From Streptomyces noursei ATCC 11455 (GTDB lineage Bacteria > Actinomycetota > Actinomycetes > Streptomycetales > Streptomycetaceae): a DNA stretch of 64,000 nt. Position 1 is the first letter of the stretch. Every line of letters starts with the position of its first letter. Below the pieces are notes generated by a model that did not search any database, was not told the origin of the DNA, and saw nothing but the letters and a program-made list of their open reading frames with translations. The stretch is taken from contig NZ_CP011533.1 of the NCBI RefSeq assembly GCF_001704275.1, forward strand, positions 3,720,001 through 3,784,000, read 5' to 3'. Made by a program: the position numbers and the translations under genes. This document shows, piece after piece, positions 1-8,907 of this stretch.

Positions 1-86
1 GATATCACTTTGCTAGACCAGCGAAAGCACGCGCTGCGGCACACATCACGTGCCGCGGCACGCGTCGTCCGAGAAACGGGGACCCC

Positions 87-1046
87 ATGACCGATACGAC
101 ACCCGCCACCCCGACACCCGCCGCCTCCACGGACGCCCCGGAGATGCCGGCGCCGCAGGTCCGCGAGCGTGCCGCGCACAGCATTCCGGGCGGACTGGCC
201 CTGCTGCTGACCGTCCTGGGCGTCGCCCTCGGCGTCGTCGTGATCATCGTCGGTGCCGTCCTGGGCGACGCCGGCCACGGTGCGGTCGCCGTCCCCCTGG
301 TGCTCGTCGGGATCCTGCTCCTGGTCGGCTCGCTCTTCTGCATGACCGGCGTGAAGATGGTCGCGCCCGGCGAGGCCCGGGTGATCCAGCTCTTCGGGCG
401 GTACGTCGGCACCATCCGCACCGACGGCCTGCGGTGGGTCAACCCGCTCACCTCGGCCCGCAGGATCTCCACCCGGGTCCGCAACCACGAGACCTCGGTC
501 CTCAAGGTCAACGACGCCTACGGCAACCCGATCGAACTGGCCGCGATCGTCGTGTGGAAGGTCGAGGACACCGCCCAGGCGCTCTTCGAGGTCGACGACT
601 TCCTGGAGTTCGTCGCCACCCAGACCGAGGCGGCCGTCCGGCACATCGCCATCGAGTACCCCTACGACGCGCACGACGAGGGCGACCTCTCGCTGCGCGG
701 CAACGCCGAGGAGATCACCGAGAAGCTCGCCGCGGAGCTGACCGCCCGGGTCCAGGCCGCCGGCGTGCAGATCATCGAGACCCGCTTCAGCCACCTCGCC
801 TACGCCCCGGAGATCGCCTCCGCGATGCTCCAGCGCCAGCAGGCCGGCGCGGTCGTCGCGGCCCGCCAGCAGATCGTCGAGGGCGCGGTGGGCATGGTCG
901 AGTCGGCCCTGGAGCGCATCAACGAGCAGGGCATCGTCGAGCTGGACGAGGAGCGCAAGGCCGCCATGGTCAGCAATCTGATGGTGGTGCTGTGCGGCGA
1001 CCGTGCCGCCCAGCCGGTCCTGAACACGGGCTCGCTCTACCAGTGA
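87..1046 (+). CDS. SPFH/Band 7 membrane protein
   Basis: A 319-residue stomatin/prohibitin-like protein. After a Pro/Ala-rich N-terminus there are two hydrophobic segments (about residues 35-59 and 66-87), then an SPFH domain starting near the residues MVAPGEARV and running to about 265. The C-terminal third is helical and Ala/Glu/Gln-rich, as in SPFH oligomerisation stalks. Family members form membrane-associated ring scaffolds; the client is unknown here. The ATG follows a GGGGA motif. The next gene on the same strand encodes a small DNA-binding-like protein 74 bases downstream, an arrangement that suggests co-transcription. Function beyond the family is not inferable from the sequence. Confidence 0.88.
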   Translation: MTDTTPATPTPAASTDAPEMPAPQVRERAAHSIPGGLALLLTVLGVALGVVVIIVGAVLGDAGHGAVAVPLVLVGILLLVGSLFCMTGVKMVAPGEARVIQLFGRYVGTIRTDGLRWVNPLTSARRISTRVRNHETSVLKVNDAYGNPIELAAIVVWKVEDTAQALFEVDDFLEFVATQTEAAVRHIAIEYPYDAHDEGDLSLRGNAEEITEKLAAELTARVQAAGVQIIETRFSHLAYAPEIASAMLQRQQAGAVVAARQQIVEGAVGMVESALERINEQGIVELDEERKAAMVSNLMVVLCGDRAAQPVLNTGSLYQ

Positions 1047-1119
1047 GCGAGCGCAGCGAGCGAGCCATTGAGGGGTGCGCGCCGAGCGTATGCGAGGCCG
1101 AGCGAAGCGAGGTCTCGGC
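1044..1119. repeat. GAGCGAAGCGAG-type palindromic repeats between two genes
   Basis: Two short dyads lie between the SPFH gene and the small CopG-like gene: GAGCGAGCGCAGCGAGCGAG near 1044 and GAGCGAAGCGAG near 1100. The same word in reverse complement occurs near 39513-39524, just upstream of the IclR gene. These are typical dispersed streptomycete palindromes and could act as mRNA-stabilising hairpins. Confidence 0.5.
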
Positions 1120-1410
1120 ATGAGCACCGACAGCCCCCAGGGGGCCGGCGCGGACCGCGAACGGCCCGCCGGCCGCCGGCCGCAGCAGCGCAAGCAGGTG
1201 CTGCTGCGGCTGGACCCGCTCCTCCACGACGCCCTCACCCGCTGGGCCGACGACGAACTCCGCAGCGCCAACGCACAGATCGAGTTCCTGCTCCGCAAGG
1301 CCCTGTCCGACGCCGGACGGCTGCCGCGGGGCGCGGGCGCCCCGCCCCGCCGGGGACGCCCGCCCAAGCGCCGGGAGCCGGAGGACGGGACGGACGGACC
1401 GGCGGAGTGA
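1120..1410 (+). CDS. Small CopG/Arc-like protein
   Basis: A 96-residue basic protein. Residues around 25-65 (QVLLRLDPLLHDALTRWADD then NAQIEFLLRKAL) look like a ribbon-helix-helix fold of the Arc/toxin-antitoxin type, with a leading beta strand followed by two helices. The tail is rich in Arg and Pro. Commonly seen behind the SPFH gene in streptomycetes, so the two are probably one operon. The start at MSTD is preferred because the residues upstream are encoded by a GAGCGAAGCGAG-type repeat rather than conserved protein. DNA binding is inferred from the fold pattern only. Confidence 0.72.
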   Translation: MSTDSPQGAGADRERPAGRRPQQRKQVLLRLDPLLHDALTRWADDELRSANAQIEFLLRKALSDAGRLPRGAGAPPRRGRPPKRREPEDGTDGPAE

Positions 1411-1506
1411 GCCGACACGGGGCGTCGCCTTCCGGGGGCGACGGTCGGACGACGGGGTTTCCGGTGACAGGCGGACGCATGCCCCACCGCCACTAGAAAC
1501 TCCATC

Positions 1507-1527
1507 TATACATACCGCGTATACACC
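1507..1527. promoter_or_regulatory. Candidate PadR operator upstream of the first ABC cassette
   Basis: An imperfect inverted repeat (TATAC ... GTATA) ends in GCGTATACACC. The same 11 bases recur at 4797-4807 directly upstream of the padR-like gene. The site lies 93 bases before the ATG of the first ATPase gene. Sharing of the word and dyad symmetry make autoregulation plus control of this cassette by the PadR protein likely; this is inference. Confidence 0.55.
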
Positions 1528-1619
1528 TCATGTAGAGTTCGGTCGTGCTCATGGGACGGCGCCGCCATCGGTGCGCCCTGCCCTTGCCATGCCCTGCCCG
1601 TACTCCCGGAGGCCCGTGT

Positions 1620-2306
1620 ATGACCCCGGCCGGTTCCCTGCTCGAAGCCCGCGCGCTGCACAAGGCGTACGGCCCGACACCCGCACTCGACGGCGCGGAC
1701 TTCTCCATCCACCCCGGTGAGGTGGTCGCCGTCATGGGCCCCTCCGGCTCCGGCAAGTCCACGCTGCTGCACTGCCTCGCCGGGATCATCCGCCCCGACT
1801 CCGGCACCGTCCGGTACGGGACGCACACCCTGACCGAGCTCAGTGACGCGCGGTGCAGCGCGCTGCGCCGCACCGACTTCGGGTTCGTCTTCCAATTCGG
1901 CCAGCTCGTACCGGAGTTGTCCGCCCTGGAGAACGTCGCGCTGCCGCTGCGACTGAACGGCACCAAGCGCAAGGACGCCGAGCGGCAGGCCCGCGACTGG
2001 CTGACGCGCCTGGAGGTCGACGGGGTCGCGGCCAAGCGGCCCGGGGAGATCTCCGGCGGCCAGGGCCAGCGGGTCGCGGTCGCCCGCGCACTGGCCGCCC
2101 GACCGCGGGTGATCTTCGCCGACGAACCCACCGGCGCCCTGGACTCCCTCAACGGCGAGCGCGTGATGGGCCTGCTGACCGACGCCGCCCGGGACACCGA
2201 AGCGGCCGTGGTGCTGGTCACCCACGAGTCGCGGGTCGCCGCGTACGCCGACCGCGAGGTCGTGGTGCGGGACGGCATCGCCCGGGAGACGGTGGGCGCG
2301 GCGTGA
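1620..2306 (+). CDS. ABC transporter ATP-binding protein (cassette 1)
   Basis: A 228-residue ATPase of the MacB/LolD/FtsE-like group that energises FtsX-type permeases. Walker A is GPSGSGKST (residues 40-48), the Q-loop is FQFGQ near 91, the signature ISGGQGQR at 144-151, Walker B VIFADEP at 164-170 and the H-loop His at 202. All catalytic residues are present. The ATG is preceded by GGAGG, and the upstream in-frame ATG at 1545 lacks a comparable site. The stop overlaps the GTG start of the permease (GTGA). A long core is almost identical at nucleotide level to the ATPase at 5359-6045, far more than the paired permeases are, which points to gene conversion. Confidence 0.95.
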   Translation: MTPAGSLLEARALHKAYGPTPALDGADFSIHPGEVVAVMGPSGSGKSTLLHCLAGIIRPDSGTVRYGTHTLTELSDARCSALRRTDFGFVFQFGQLVPELSALENVALPLRLNGTKRKDAERQARDWLTRLEVDGVAAKRPGEISGGQGQRVAVARALAARPRVIFADEPTGALDSLNGERVMGLLTDAARDTEAAVVLVTHESRVAAYADREVVVRDGIARETVGAA

Positions 2307-4681
2307 GCACCGACACGACGACGATCATCGGGGGCGGGCCGCGCGGCTGGGCCCGGGACCTCGGCATGGGGGTACGGTTCGCGGTCGGCGGCGGGCGCGA
2401 GGGGTGGATCCGCACCCTGCTCACCGCCGTGGGCGTGGGGCTGGGCGTGATGCTGCTGCTGGGCGCCGCGTCGATACCGACCATGATGGAGGGGCGGTCG
2501 CAGCGCGGCGAGGCCCGGCTGCCGCTGGAGGGCGACCAGCCGGTACCGCGCTCGGCGGCGACGCTGGTCGAGGCGGGGGCGGACACCAACTTCCGCGGCG
2601 ATGCCGTACGGGGATGGCTGCTGCGGCCCGACGGCGACCGGGCACCCACCCCGCCCGGGGTGAGCGCGCTGCCGGGGCCGGGCGAGATGGTGGTCTCCCC
2701 CGCGCTGCGCGAGCTGATCAACTCGCCGGAGGGCGTGCTGCTGCGGGAGCGGCTGCACTTCAAGGACGTCGGAACGATCGCCCCGCCCGGCCTGATCGGG
2801 CCCCGCGAACTCGTCTACTACGCCGGCAGCGCCACGCTGACCACGGACGACGGGGGCTGGCGGATCGCCGGGTTCGGCACGACCGTCAAGAGCGACCCAC
2901 TGGACCCGGCGCTGCTGACGCTGCTGATCGTGGGCTGTGTGGTGATGCTGATGCCGGTGGCCATCTTCATCGCGACCGCGGTCCGGTTCGGCGGGGAGCG
3001 CCGGGACCGGCGGCTGGCGGCGCTGCGGCTGATCGGCGCCGACGTCCGGATGACCCGGCGGACGGCGGCCGGCGAGGCGCTCTTCGGTGCGCTCTGCGGG
3101 CTGCTGGTGGGGGCCGTACTGTTCCTCGCGGCCCGACAGCTCATCGGCGGCGTCACCGTCTGGGACATCAACGTCTTCCCGTCCGACGTGACCCCCGTTC
3201 CGGGACTGGCGGCGCTGGTCCTGCTCGCCGTACCGCTCTGCGCGATCGGCGTCACGCTGCTCGCGCTGCGCCGGGTCGGCATCGAGCCGCTGGGCGTCGC
3301 CCGCGACAGTGCCGGGCGCCGGCGCCGGCTGTGGTGGCGACTGCCGCTGCCGTTGGGCGGGCTGGCGCTGATGCTCCTCAACGGGAGGGTCACCGGGCGC
3401 GGCGCCCAGGTCGATCCGTATCTGGTGGCGGGCGGCGCGGCGCTGTTCCTGCTGGGGGTGACGCTGCTGCTGCCGTGGGCCGTGGACGCCGCGGTGGCGC
3501 GGTTCCGGGGCGGGCCGGTGCCCTGGCAGCTGGCCGTGCGGCGGCTCCAGCTCAGCGGGAGTGCGGCGGCCCGCGCGGTCAGCGGGATCAGCGTCGCGGT
3601 GGCCGGGGCGATCGCGCTCCAGCTGTTCTTCGCCGCGATCCAGGACGACTTCATGAAGGTCACCGGGCAGGACGCGAGCCGGGCACAGCTGCAGACCACG
3701 CTGCCGTCCCACGACATCGGCTCGATCCGGAAGATGATCAGCGAGTTCCGTACGACCGAGGGCGTCCGGGGCGTCATCGCGTCCATCGACGCCTCCGCCT
3801 CCCGGCCCGGCCCGCTCCGCCGGGGCGAGGAGTTCCGCCCCAGCACCCGGGTCACCGTCGGCGACTGCGGCACCCTGCGCGAACTGGCGCACACCGGCCC
3901 CTGCAAGGACGGCGACGTCTTCGTCGTCAAGGACAGCAGCGGCGCGGTCGAGGCCGACTACATCGCCAAGACGGCACGGCCCGGCGCCACGGTGGACTTC
4001 GCCCCGGAGGACGAGTCCGGCAGTCCGTCGTCCCACCCGCGACTGTGGACCATCCCCCGGTCGGCCCGCACGGTCGAGTCCCGTCAAGACCCCTCCGGGC
4101 AGATGGCCTTCGGCCTGATGGCCACGCCGGGCGCACTGGACCCGAAGCTGCTGCACCAGCCGATGGCCCGGGCCATGGTCAAGATCGACCCGACGGTCCC
4201 GGACGCCGTCGAGCACGTCCGGAACACCGCGGCCCGGATCGATCCGCGGACGCAGGTGTACGCGCTGCAGAACACCGCCCGCGACAAGCAGTTCACCAGC
4301 CTGCGGACCGGCCTGCTGGTCGCCGCCACCGCCACCCTGGCGCTGATCGCCGCCAGCATGCTGGTGACGATGGTGGAGCAGCTGCGCGAGCGCCGCCGAC
4401 TGCTGTCCGTCCTGGTCGCCTTCGGCACCCGGCGGGCCACGCTGGCCTGGTCGGTGCTGTGGCAGACCGCCGTCCCGGTGGCCCTGGGGCTGGCCCTGGC
4501 GGTGGCCGGCGGCGCCGGGCTGGGCCTGGCGCTGCTGCGGATGGCCGGGAAGACCGCCTTCGACTGGTCGGTGGTCTGGCCGCTGATGGCCGCCGGGGGC
4601 GCCCTCGTCCTGGTGGTGACGCTGCTCAGCCTGCCGCCGCTGTGGCGGATGATGCGGCCGGACGGGCTGCGCACGGAGTGA
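2303..4681 (+). CDS. FtsX-like ABC permease (cassette 1)
   Basis: A 792-residue permease starting at the GTG that overlaps the ATPase stop. An N-terminal membrane segment (near residues 35-55) is followed by an extracytoplasmic stretch, a three-helix FtsX block, another pair of hydrophobic segments, a second FtsX-type unit, an extracytoplasmic region and a C-terminal three-helix block ending SLPPLWRMMRPDGLRTE. Two FtsX domains in one chain plus one ATPase fit export systems for lipids or antimicrobials. The same closing residues occur in the second cassette's permease (6042-8462), yet the extracytoplasmic domains have diverged, suggesting different substrates. Substrate unknown. Confidence 0.92.
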   Translation: MSTDTTTIIGGGPRGWARDLGMGVRFAVGGGREGWIRTLLTAVGVGLGVMLLLGAASIPTMMEGRSQRGEARLPLEGDQPVPRSAATLVEAGADTNFRGDAVRGWLLRPDGDRAPTPPGVSALPGPGEMVVSPALRELINSPEGVLLRERLHFKDVGTIAPPGLIGPRELVYYAGSATLTTDDGGWRIAGFGTTVKSDPLDPALLTLLIVGCVVMLMPVAIFIATAVRFGGERRDRRLAALRLIGADVRMTRRTAAGEALFGALCGLLVGAVLFLAARQLIGGVTVWDINVFPSDVTPVPGLAALVLLAVPLCAIGVTLLALRRVGIEPLGVARDSAGRRRRLWWRLPLPLGGLALMLLNGRVTGRGAQVDPYLVAGGAALFLLGVTLLLPWAVDAAVARFRGGPVPWQLAVRRLQLSGSAAARAVSGISVAVAGAIALQLFFAAIQDDFMKVTGQDASRAQLQTTLPSHDIGSIRKMISEFRTTEGVRGVIASIDASASRPGPLRRGEEFRPSTRVTVGDCGTLRELAHTGPCKDGDVFVVKDSSGAVEADYIAKTARPGATVDFAPEDESGSPSSHPRLWTIPRSARTVESRQDPSGQMAFGLMATPGALDPKLLHQPMARAMVKIDPTVPDAVEHVRNTAARIDPRTQVYALQNTARDKQFTSLRTGLLVAATATLALIAASMLVTMVEQLRERRRLLSVLVAFGTRRATLAWSVLWQTAVPVALGLALAVAGGAGLGLALLRMAGKTAFDWSVVWPLMAAGGALVLVVTLLSLPPLWRMMRPDGLRTE

Positions 4682-4785
4682 GCGCACGCGGTCCGGGGCG
4701 GTCGCCGGCGGCACACCGCGGCGACCGCCCCGCACCGCCGCCGCCCACCGCCGCCGCCCCGCACCTCCCCGCGCGGACCGAGCCG

Positions 4786-4807
4786 GTATGCAACGTGCGT
4801 ATACACC
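4786..4807. promoter_or_regulatory. Candidate PadR operator upstream of padR-like gene
   Basis: A near-palindrome (GTATGC ... GCGTATAC) about 30 bases before the padR-like ATG carries the same GCGTATACACC word as 1517-1527. It probably overlaps the promoter of the padR/second ABC cassette operon. Confidence 0.55.
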
Positions 4808-4837
4808 AGCGTTACAGCCCCGAGTAAGGTGGTCGTC

Positions 4838-5362
4838 ATGTCAATCGGTCATACGCTGCTGGGCCTCCTGGAGTCCGGCCCCCGCCATGGCTACGACCTC
4901 AAGCGGGCCTTCGACGAGCACTTCGGGCAGGACCGCCCGCTGCACTACGGGCAGGTCTACTCCACGATGTCCCGGCTGCTGAAGAACGGCCTGGTCGAGG
5001 TGGACGGCGTGGAGGCCGGGGCGGGCCCGGAGCGTAAGCGGTACGCCATCACCGACGCCGGGATCACCGACGTCGCCCAGTGGCTGGCCCGGCCGGAGAA
5101 GCCCGAGCCCTACCTCCAGTCCACGCTCTACACCAAGGTCGTCCTGGCCCTGATGACCGACCGGGACGCCGCCGAACTCCTCGACACCCAGCGCGCCGAG
5201 CACCTGCGGCTGATGCGCGGCCTGACCGAGCGCAAGCGCGCCGGGGACCTCGCCGACCAGCTGATCTGCGACCACGCGCTGTTCCACCTGGAAGCCGATC
5301 TGCGCTGGCTGGAGCTGACCGCCGCCCGCCTGGACAAACTGGCGGAGGCGGTCGGCGGATGA
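4838..5362 (+). CDS. PadR family transcriptional regulator
   Basis: A 174-residue repressor-type protein. Residues 1-85 form the winged helix-turn-helix typical of PadR (opening LLGLLESGPRHGYDLK, wing around GPERKRYAIT); residues 90-170 form the helical dimerisation tail. ATG at 4838 is chosen over the upstream GTG at 4829 because AAGGTGG sits just before it and PadR proteins start at this point. Its stop overlaps the next ATPase ATG, so it is co-transcribed with cassette 2. Two matching operators (1507-1527, 4786-4807) suggest it controls both ABC cassettes. Ligand unknown, possibly the transported compound. Confidence 0.93.
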   Translation: MSIGHTLLGLLESGPRHGYDLKRAFDEHFGQDRPLHYGQVYSTMSRLLKNGLVEVDGVEAGAGPERKRYAITDAGITDVAQWLARPEKPEPYLQSTLYTKVVLALMTDRDAAELLDTQRAEHLRLMRGLTERKRAGDLADQLICDHALFHLEADLRWLELTAARLDKLAEAVGG

Positions 5363-6045
5363 CGCCCGAGGGATCCCTGCTCGCCGCCGAGGGGCTGCGC
5401 AAGGCGTACGGCTCCACGCCCGCGCTGGACGGCGCGGACTTCTCCATCCACCCCGGTGAGGTGGTCGCCGTCATGGGCCCCTCCGGCTCCGGCAAGTCCA
5501 CGCTGCTGCACTGCCTCGCCGGGATCATCCACCCCGACTCCGGCACCGTCCGCTACGGCACACACACCCTGACCGAGCTGACCGACGCCCAGCGCAGCGC
5601 ACTGCGCCGCACCGACTTCGGGTTCGTCTTCCAATTCGGCCAGCTCGTACCGGAGTTGACGTGCCTGGAGAACGTCGCGCTGCCGCTGCGACTGAACGGC
5701 ACCAAGCGCAAGGACGCCGAGCGGCAGGCCCGCGACTGGCTGGAGCAGCTGGAGGTCGACGGCGTGGACGGGCAGCGTCCCGGAGAGATCTCCGGCGGCC
5801 AGGGCCAGCGGGTCGCGGTCGCCCGCGCGCTGGCCACCCGACCGCGGGTGATCTTCGCCGACGAACCCACCGGCGCCCTGGACTCCCTCAACGGCGAGCG
5901 GGTGCTGACGCTGCTGACCAACGCCGCCCGGGACACCAATGCGGCCGTGGTGCTGGTCACCCACGAGGCCCGGGTCGCCGCCTACTCCGACCGGGAGATC
6001 GTCGTCCGGGACGGCCGGGTGAAGGACATGGCGGGCCGGATATGA
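5359..6045 (+). CDS. ABC transporter ATP-binding protein (cassette 2)
   Basis: A 228-residue ATPase, paralogue of 1620-2306, with Walker A GPSGSGKST, signature SGGQGQR, Walker B VIFADEP and H-loop His all intact. ATGA overlap with the PadR stop upstream and with the permease start downstream makes a tight three-gene operon. Stretches of over 100 bases around Walker A differ from the first copy by about one base, whereas the permeases are only moderately similar. Confidence 0.95.
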   Translation: MTPEGSLLAAEGLRKAYGSTPALDGADFSIHPGEVVAVMGPSGSGKSTLLHCLAGIIHPDSGTVRYGTHTLTELTDAQRSALRRTDFGFVFQFGQLVPELTCLENVALPLRLNGTKRKDAERQARDWLEQLEVDGVDGQRPGEISGGQGQRVAVARALATRPRVIFADEPTGALDSLNGERVLTLLTNAARDTNAAVVLVTHEARVAAYSDREIVVRDGRVKDMAGRI

Positions 6046-8462
6046 CCCTGCTCCGCTCGCGCCCCCATGGCGAGCGGGACACCGCCGTACCCGCACCGCC
6101 GCCCGCGACCCCGCGCACCGGCCCGGCCCGCTGGGCCCGCGACCTCGCCATGGGCATGCGGTTCGCGGCCGGCGGCGGGCGGGAGGGCTGGATCCGCACC
6201 GCCCTGACCGCCGCCGGGGTCGCCCTCGGCGTGGCGGTGCTGCTGTTCTGCGCCTCCGCCCCGACCCTGATGAACGCCTGGCACGGCCGGGAGAAGGCCC
6301 GCGAGAACCTCGGCCAGGAACACCCGCCGCCGCGCAGCGACCGCACCCTCCTGTACGCCCACACGGACACCGTCTTCCGCGGCACCACCATCCGCGGCCG
6401 ACTGGTCCGCCCGGACGGCGCGCACCCGCCGGCGCCACCCGGCATGCGCCACCTCCCCGGCCCGGGCGAGATGGTGGTCTCGCCGGCCCTGAAGGAGCTG
6501 CTGGCCGCCCCCGACAACGCACTGCTGCGCGCCCGCCTGAGCAGCTACCGGATCGTCGGCGTGATCGGCGACGAGGGCCTGCAGGGCCCGCGGGAACTCG
6601 CCTACCTCGCGCACAGCGACGCCCTCGGCGAGGGCACCGGCTACCGCATCGACCACTTCGGCAAGAGCTGGGACCCAAAGCCGCTGACCACGCCCGGCCT
6701 GGTCCTGGTGATCATGACGTGTGTGGCGCTGATGACGCCGGTGATGGTCTTCATCGGCACCTCCGTGCGCTTCGGCAACGAACGCCGGGAGCGCCGCCTG
6801 GCCGCCCTCCGCCTGGTCGGCGCCGACGTCCGCACCACCCGGCGGATCGCCTCCGGCGAGGTGCTGTTCGGCTCGCTGCTCGGTCTGCTGGGCGGCGGCG
6901 CGCTGTTCCTCGCCGGCCGTCTGCTGGCCCCGTTCATCACCCTGTGGGACATCAACGTCTACCCCTCGGACGTCACCCCCGGCCCGCTCGCCGCGCTGCT
7001 GATCACCGTCCTGGTGCCGACCGCCGCCGTCCTGGTCACCCTGGTCGCCCAGCGCGGCGTCACCGTCGAGCCGCTCGGCATCGTCCGCAACCGCCCACCG
7101 GTCCGCCGCCGGCTGTGGTGGCGCGTCGCACTGCCGGTCGCCGGCACGGCCCTGCTGGTCCCGATGGCGATCCGGCCGGGCCCGATCGACAATCCGCTCG
7201 CCACCGGCCGCCTCGCCGCCGGCTCCACGCTGCTGTTGTTCGGCGTCACCACGCTGCTGCCCTGGCTGGTCGACCGGGTCGTCGGCCGGCTGCGCGGCGG
7301 CCCGGTCACCTGGCAGCTGGCGGTCCGCCGGCTCCAGCTGAGCAGCGGCCCGGCGACCCGCGCGGTCAGCGGCATCACCGTCGCGCTGGCCGGCGCCGTC
7401 GCCATCCACATGCTGATGACCGGCTCGCAGGCCGGCTACGCCGCCGCGTACGCCGAGTCCGGGCGGGAGCCGCAGATCGGCTTCACGGGCCAGACGGACA
7501 GCTGGCGGCACGCCGAACGGACACTGGACGCGCTGCGCGACACCTCCGGGGTCGCCTCCGCCCGCGGCCTCCTCATCGCCGACGCCGACCCGCCGCCCGC
7601 CCCGGGCCGCGATCCCCGCTCCGACTACCACGCCATCATCGCCGTCGGCAGCTGCGCCGAGCTGCGCAAGGTGGCCGAGCTGCCGTCCTGCCGGGACGGC
7701 GACGCCTTCGTCACCGACGCCGAACGCACCGTGCGGGGCCAGACCCGGATCACTCCCGGCGCCACCATCGACCTCAACCCGTCGGAGAACTACGGCGAGC
7801 CCAGCAAGGCACCCCGCCCCTGGACGATCCCTTCATCCGCCCGCGCCGCCCACCTCACCGCGGTCGAGGACGGCCACCGCCTCTTCTACGACCTGCTCCT
7901 GACCCCCTCGGTCCTCGACGCGGCCCACCTCAACAGGCCCGACATGCAGCTCCTCGTCCGCTTCGACCGCGGCACCCCCGACGCCGTCGAGCACATCCGC
8001 AACACCGCGGCCCGGATCGACCCGACGATGCTGGTGGGCTCCTCCCTCGACAACCCGCACGACCGGCAGTACGAGGGCATCCGCACCACGATCTTCATCG
8101 GCGCGGTGATCACCCTGCTGCTGATCGGCGCGGGCCTGATCATCTCCACCGTCGAGCAGCTCCACGAACGCCGCCGGCTGCTCTCCACCCTCGACGCGTA
8201 CGGCACCCGCCGCGCCACCCTCGGCTGGTCCGTCCTGTGGCAGACGGCACTGCCGGTCGCCCTCGGCCTGGCCCTGGCGCTGGCCTGCGGGCTGTCCCTG
8301 GGCTCCCTGCTGCTCAGCGTCATCGGCAGCGGCGTGATCGTCGACTGGCCGGTGGTCGCCGGCATGACCGCCATCGGCGGCGGCGTCATCCTCTTCGTCA
8401 CCGCCCTGAGCCTGCCGCCGCTGTGGCGGATGATGCGGCCCGACGGCCTGCGCACGGAGTGA
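6042..8462 (+). CDS. FtsX-like ABC permease (cassette 2)
   Basis: An 806-residue permease with the same architecture as 2303-4681: N-terminal anchor around residue 45, FtsX block, inner membrane pair, second FtsX block and identical closing residues. The region of about residues 450-690, between membrane blocks, is the most divergent from the first copy and is predicted to face outside. Translationally coupled to its ATPase (ATGA). Confidence 0.92.
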   Translation: MTLLRSRPHGERDTAVPAPPPATPRTGPARWARDLAMGMRFAAGGGREGWIRTALTAAGVALGVAVLLFCASAPTLMNAWHGREKARENLGQEHPPPRSDRTLLYAHTDTVFRGTTIRGRLVRPDGAHPPAPPGMRHLPGPGEMVVSPALKELLAAPDNALLRARLSSYRIVGVIGDEGLQGPRELAYLAHSDALGEGTGYRIDHFGKSWDPKPLTTPGLVLVIMTCVALMTPVMVFIGTSVRFGNERRERRLAALRLVGADVRTTRRIASGEVLFGSLLGLLGGGALFLAGRLLAPFITLWDINVYPSDVTPGPLAALLITVLVPTAAVLVTLVAQRGVTVEPLGIVRNRPPVRRRLWWRVALPVAGTALLVPMAIRPGPIDNPLATGRLAAGSTLLLFGVTTLLPWLVDRVVGRLRGGPVTWQLAVRRLQLSSGPATRAVSGITVALAGAVAIHMLMTGSQAGYAAAYAESGREPQIGFTGQTDSWRHAERTLDALRDTSGVASARGLLIADADPPPAPGRDPRSDYHAIIAVGSCAELRKVAELPSCRDGDAFVTDAERTVRGQTRITPGATIDLNPSENYGEPSKAPRPWTIPSSARAAHLTAVEDGHRLFYDLLLTPSVLDAAHLNRPDMQLLVRFDRGTPDAVEHIRNTAARIDPTMLVGSSLDNPHDRQYEGIRTTIFIGAVITLLLIGAGLIISTVEQLHERRRLLSTLDAYGTRRATLGWSVLWQTALPVALGLALALACGLSLGSLLLSVIGSGVIVDWPVVAGMTAIGGGVILFVTALSLPPLWRMMRPDGLRTE

Positions 8463-8564
8463 CTTCCCTCGTGTCCCCGAACGAATGAGCATTGTCGTAC
8501 GGGACGAGAGCGGCCGCCTCTGCCTACGATGATGGTCTCGACACCAGCCTGTGGGAGGCATGCA

Positions 8565-8901
8565 ATGTCCGCAGCAGCTGTCGAGCGTCGACACGCGCCT
8601 GCCCACAAGCCGCTGACGCTCCTTGAGCAGGCCGACCAGCTCATGGAGCAGCTTCCGGGCTTCCGCGTCGAGATTCTCGGTGGCGTTCTCACCGTGACCC
8701 CACCCTCAGACCCCGGCCACGCGCACGGGCTTTCCCAACTCCGGGACACCTTCGCCGCGGCGGGAATGAACCGCGGCGAGACCCGAGTCGTTGAAGCCCT
8801 CGGCCTGTGGTTGCCGAACGGCCCGGAGAACTACGCCGTTCCTCACCCTGGACGTCACGCAGATCCTGGACGATTCCAGGTTCATCACCCCGCGCCGCTG
8901 A
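8565..8901 (+). pseudogene. Uma2 family (DUF820-type) gene remnant with internal deletion
   Basis: The first 90 or so residues (from MSAAAVERR to LWLPNGPENYAV) resemble the N-terminal part of streptomycete Uma2 putative nuclease-fold proteins, with a good GGGAGG ribosome site. The catalytic middle is absent: after NYAV the DNA switches to another frame reading LTLDVTQILDD and stops at 8901, which resembles the usual extreme C-terminus (VTLDV-type strand). The simplest reading is an out-of-frame internal deletion of roughly 90 codons. The homology of the short tail is an inference. Confidence 0.6.
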
Positions 8902-8907
8902 CGTTCC

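Noticed and set aside
1493-4735. Very long leftward open frame opposite the first ABC cassette
   Set aside because: It is the antisense shadow of a real operon; Arg/Gln/His-rich composition and no domains.
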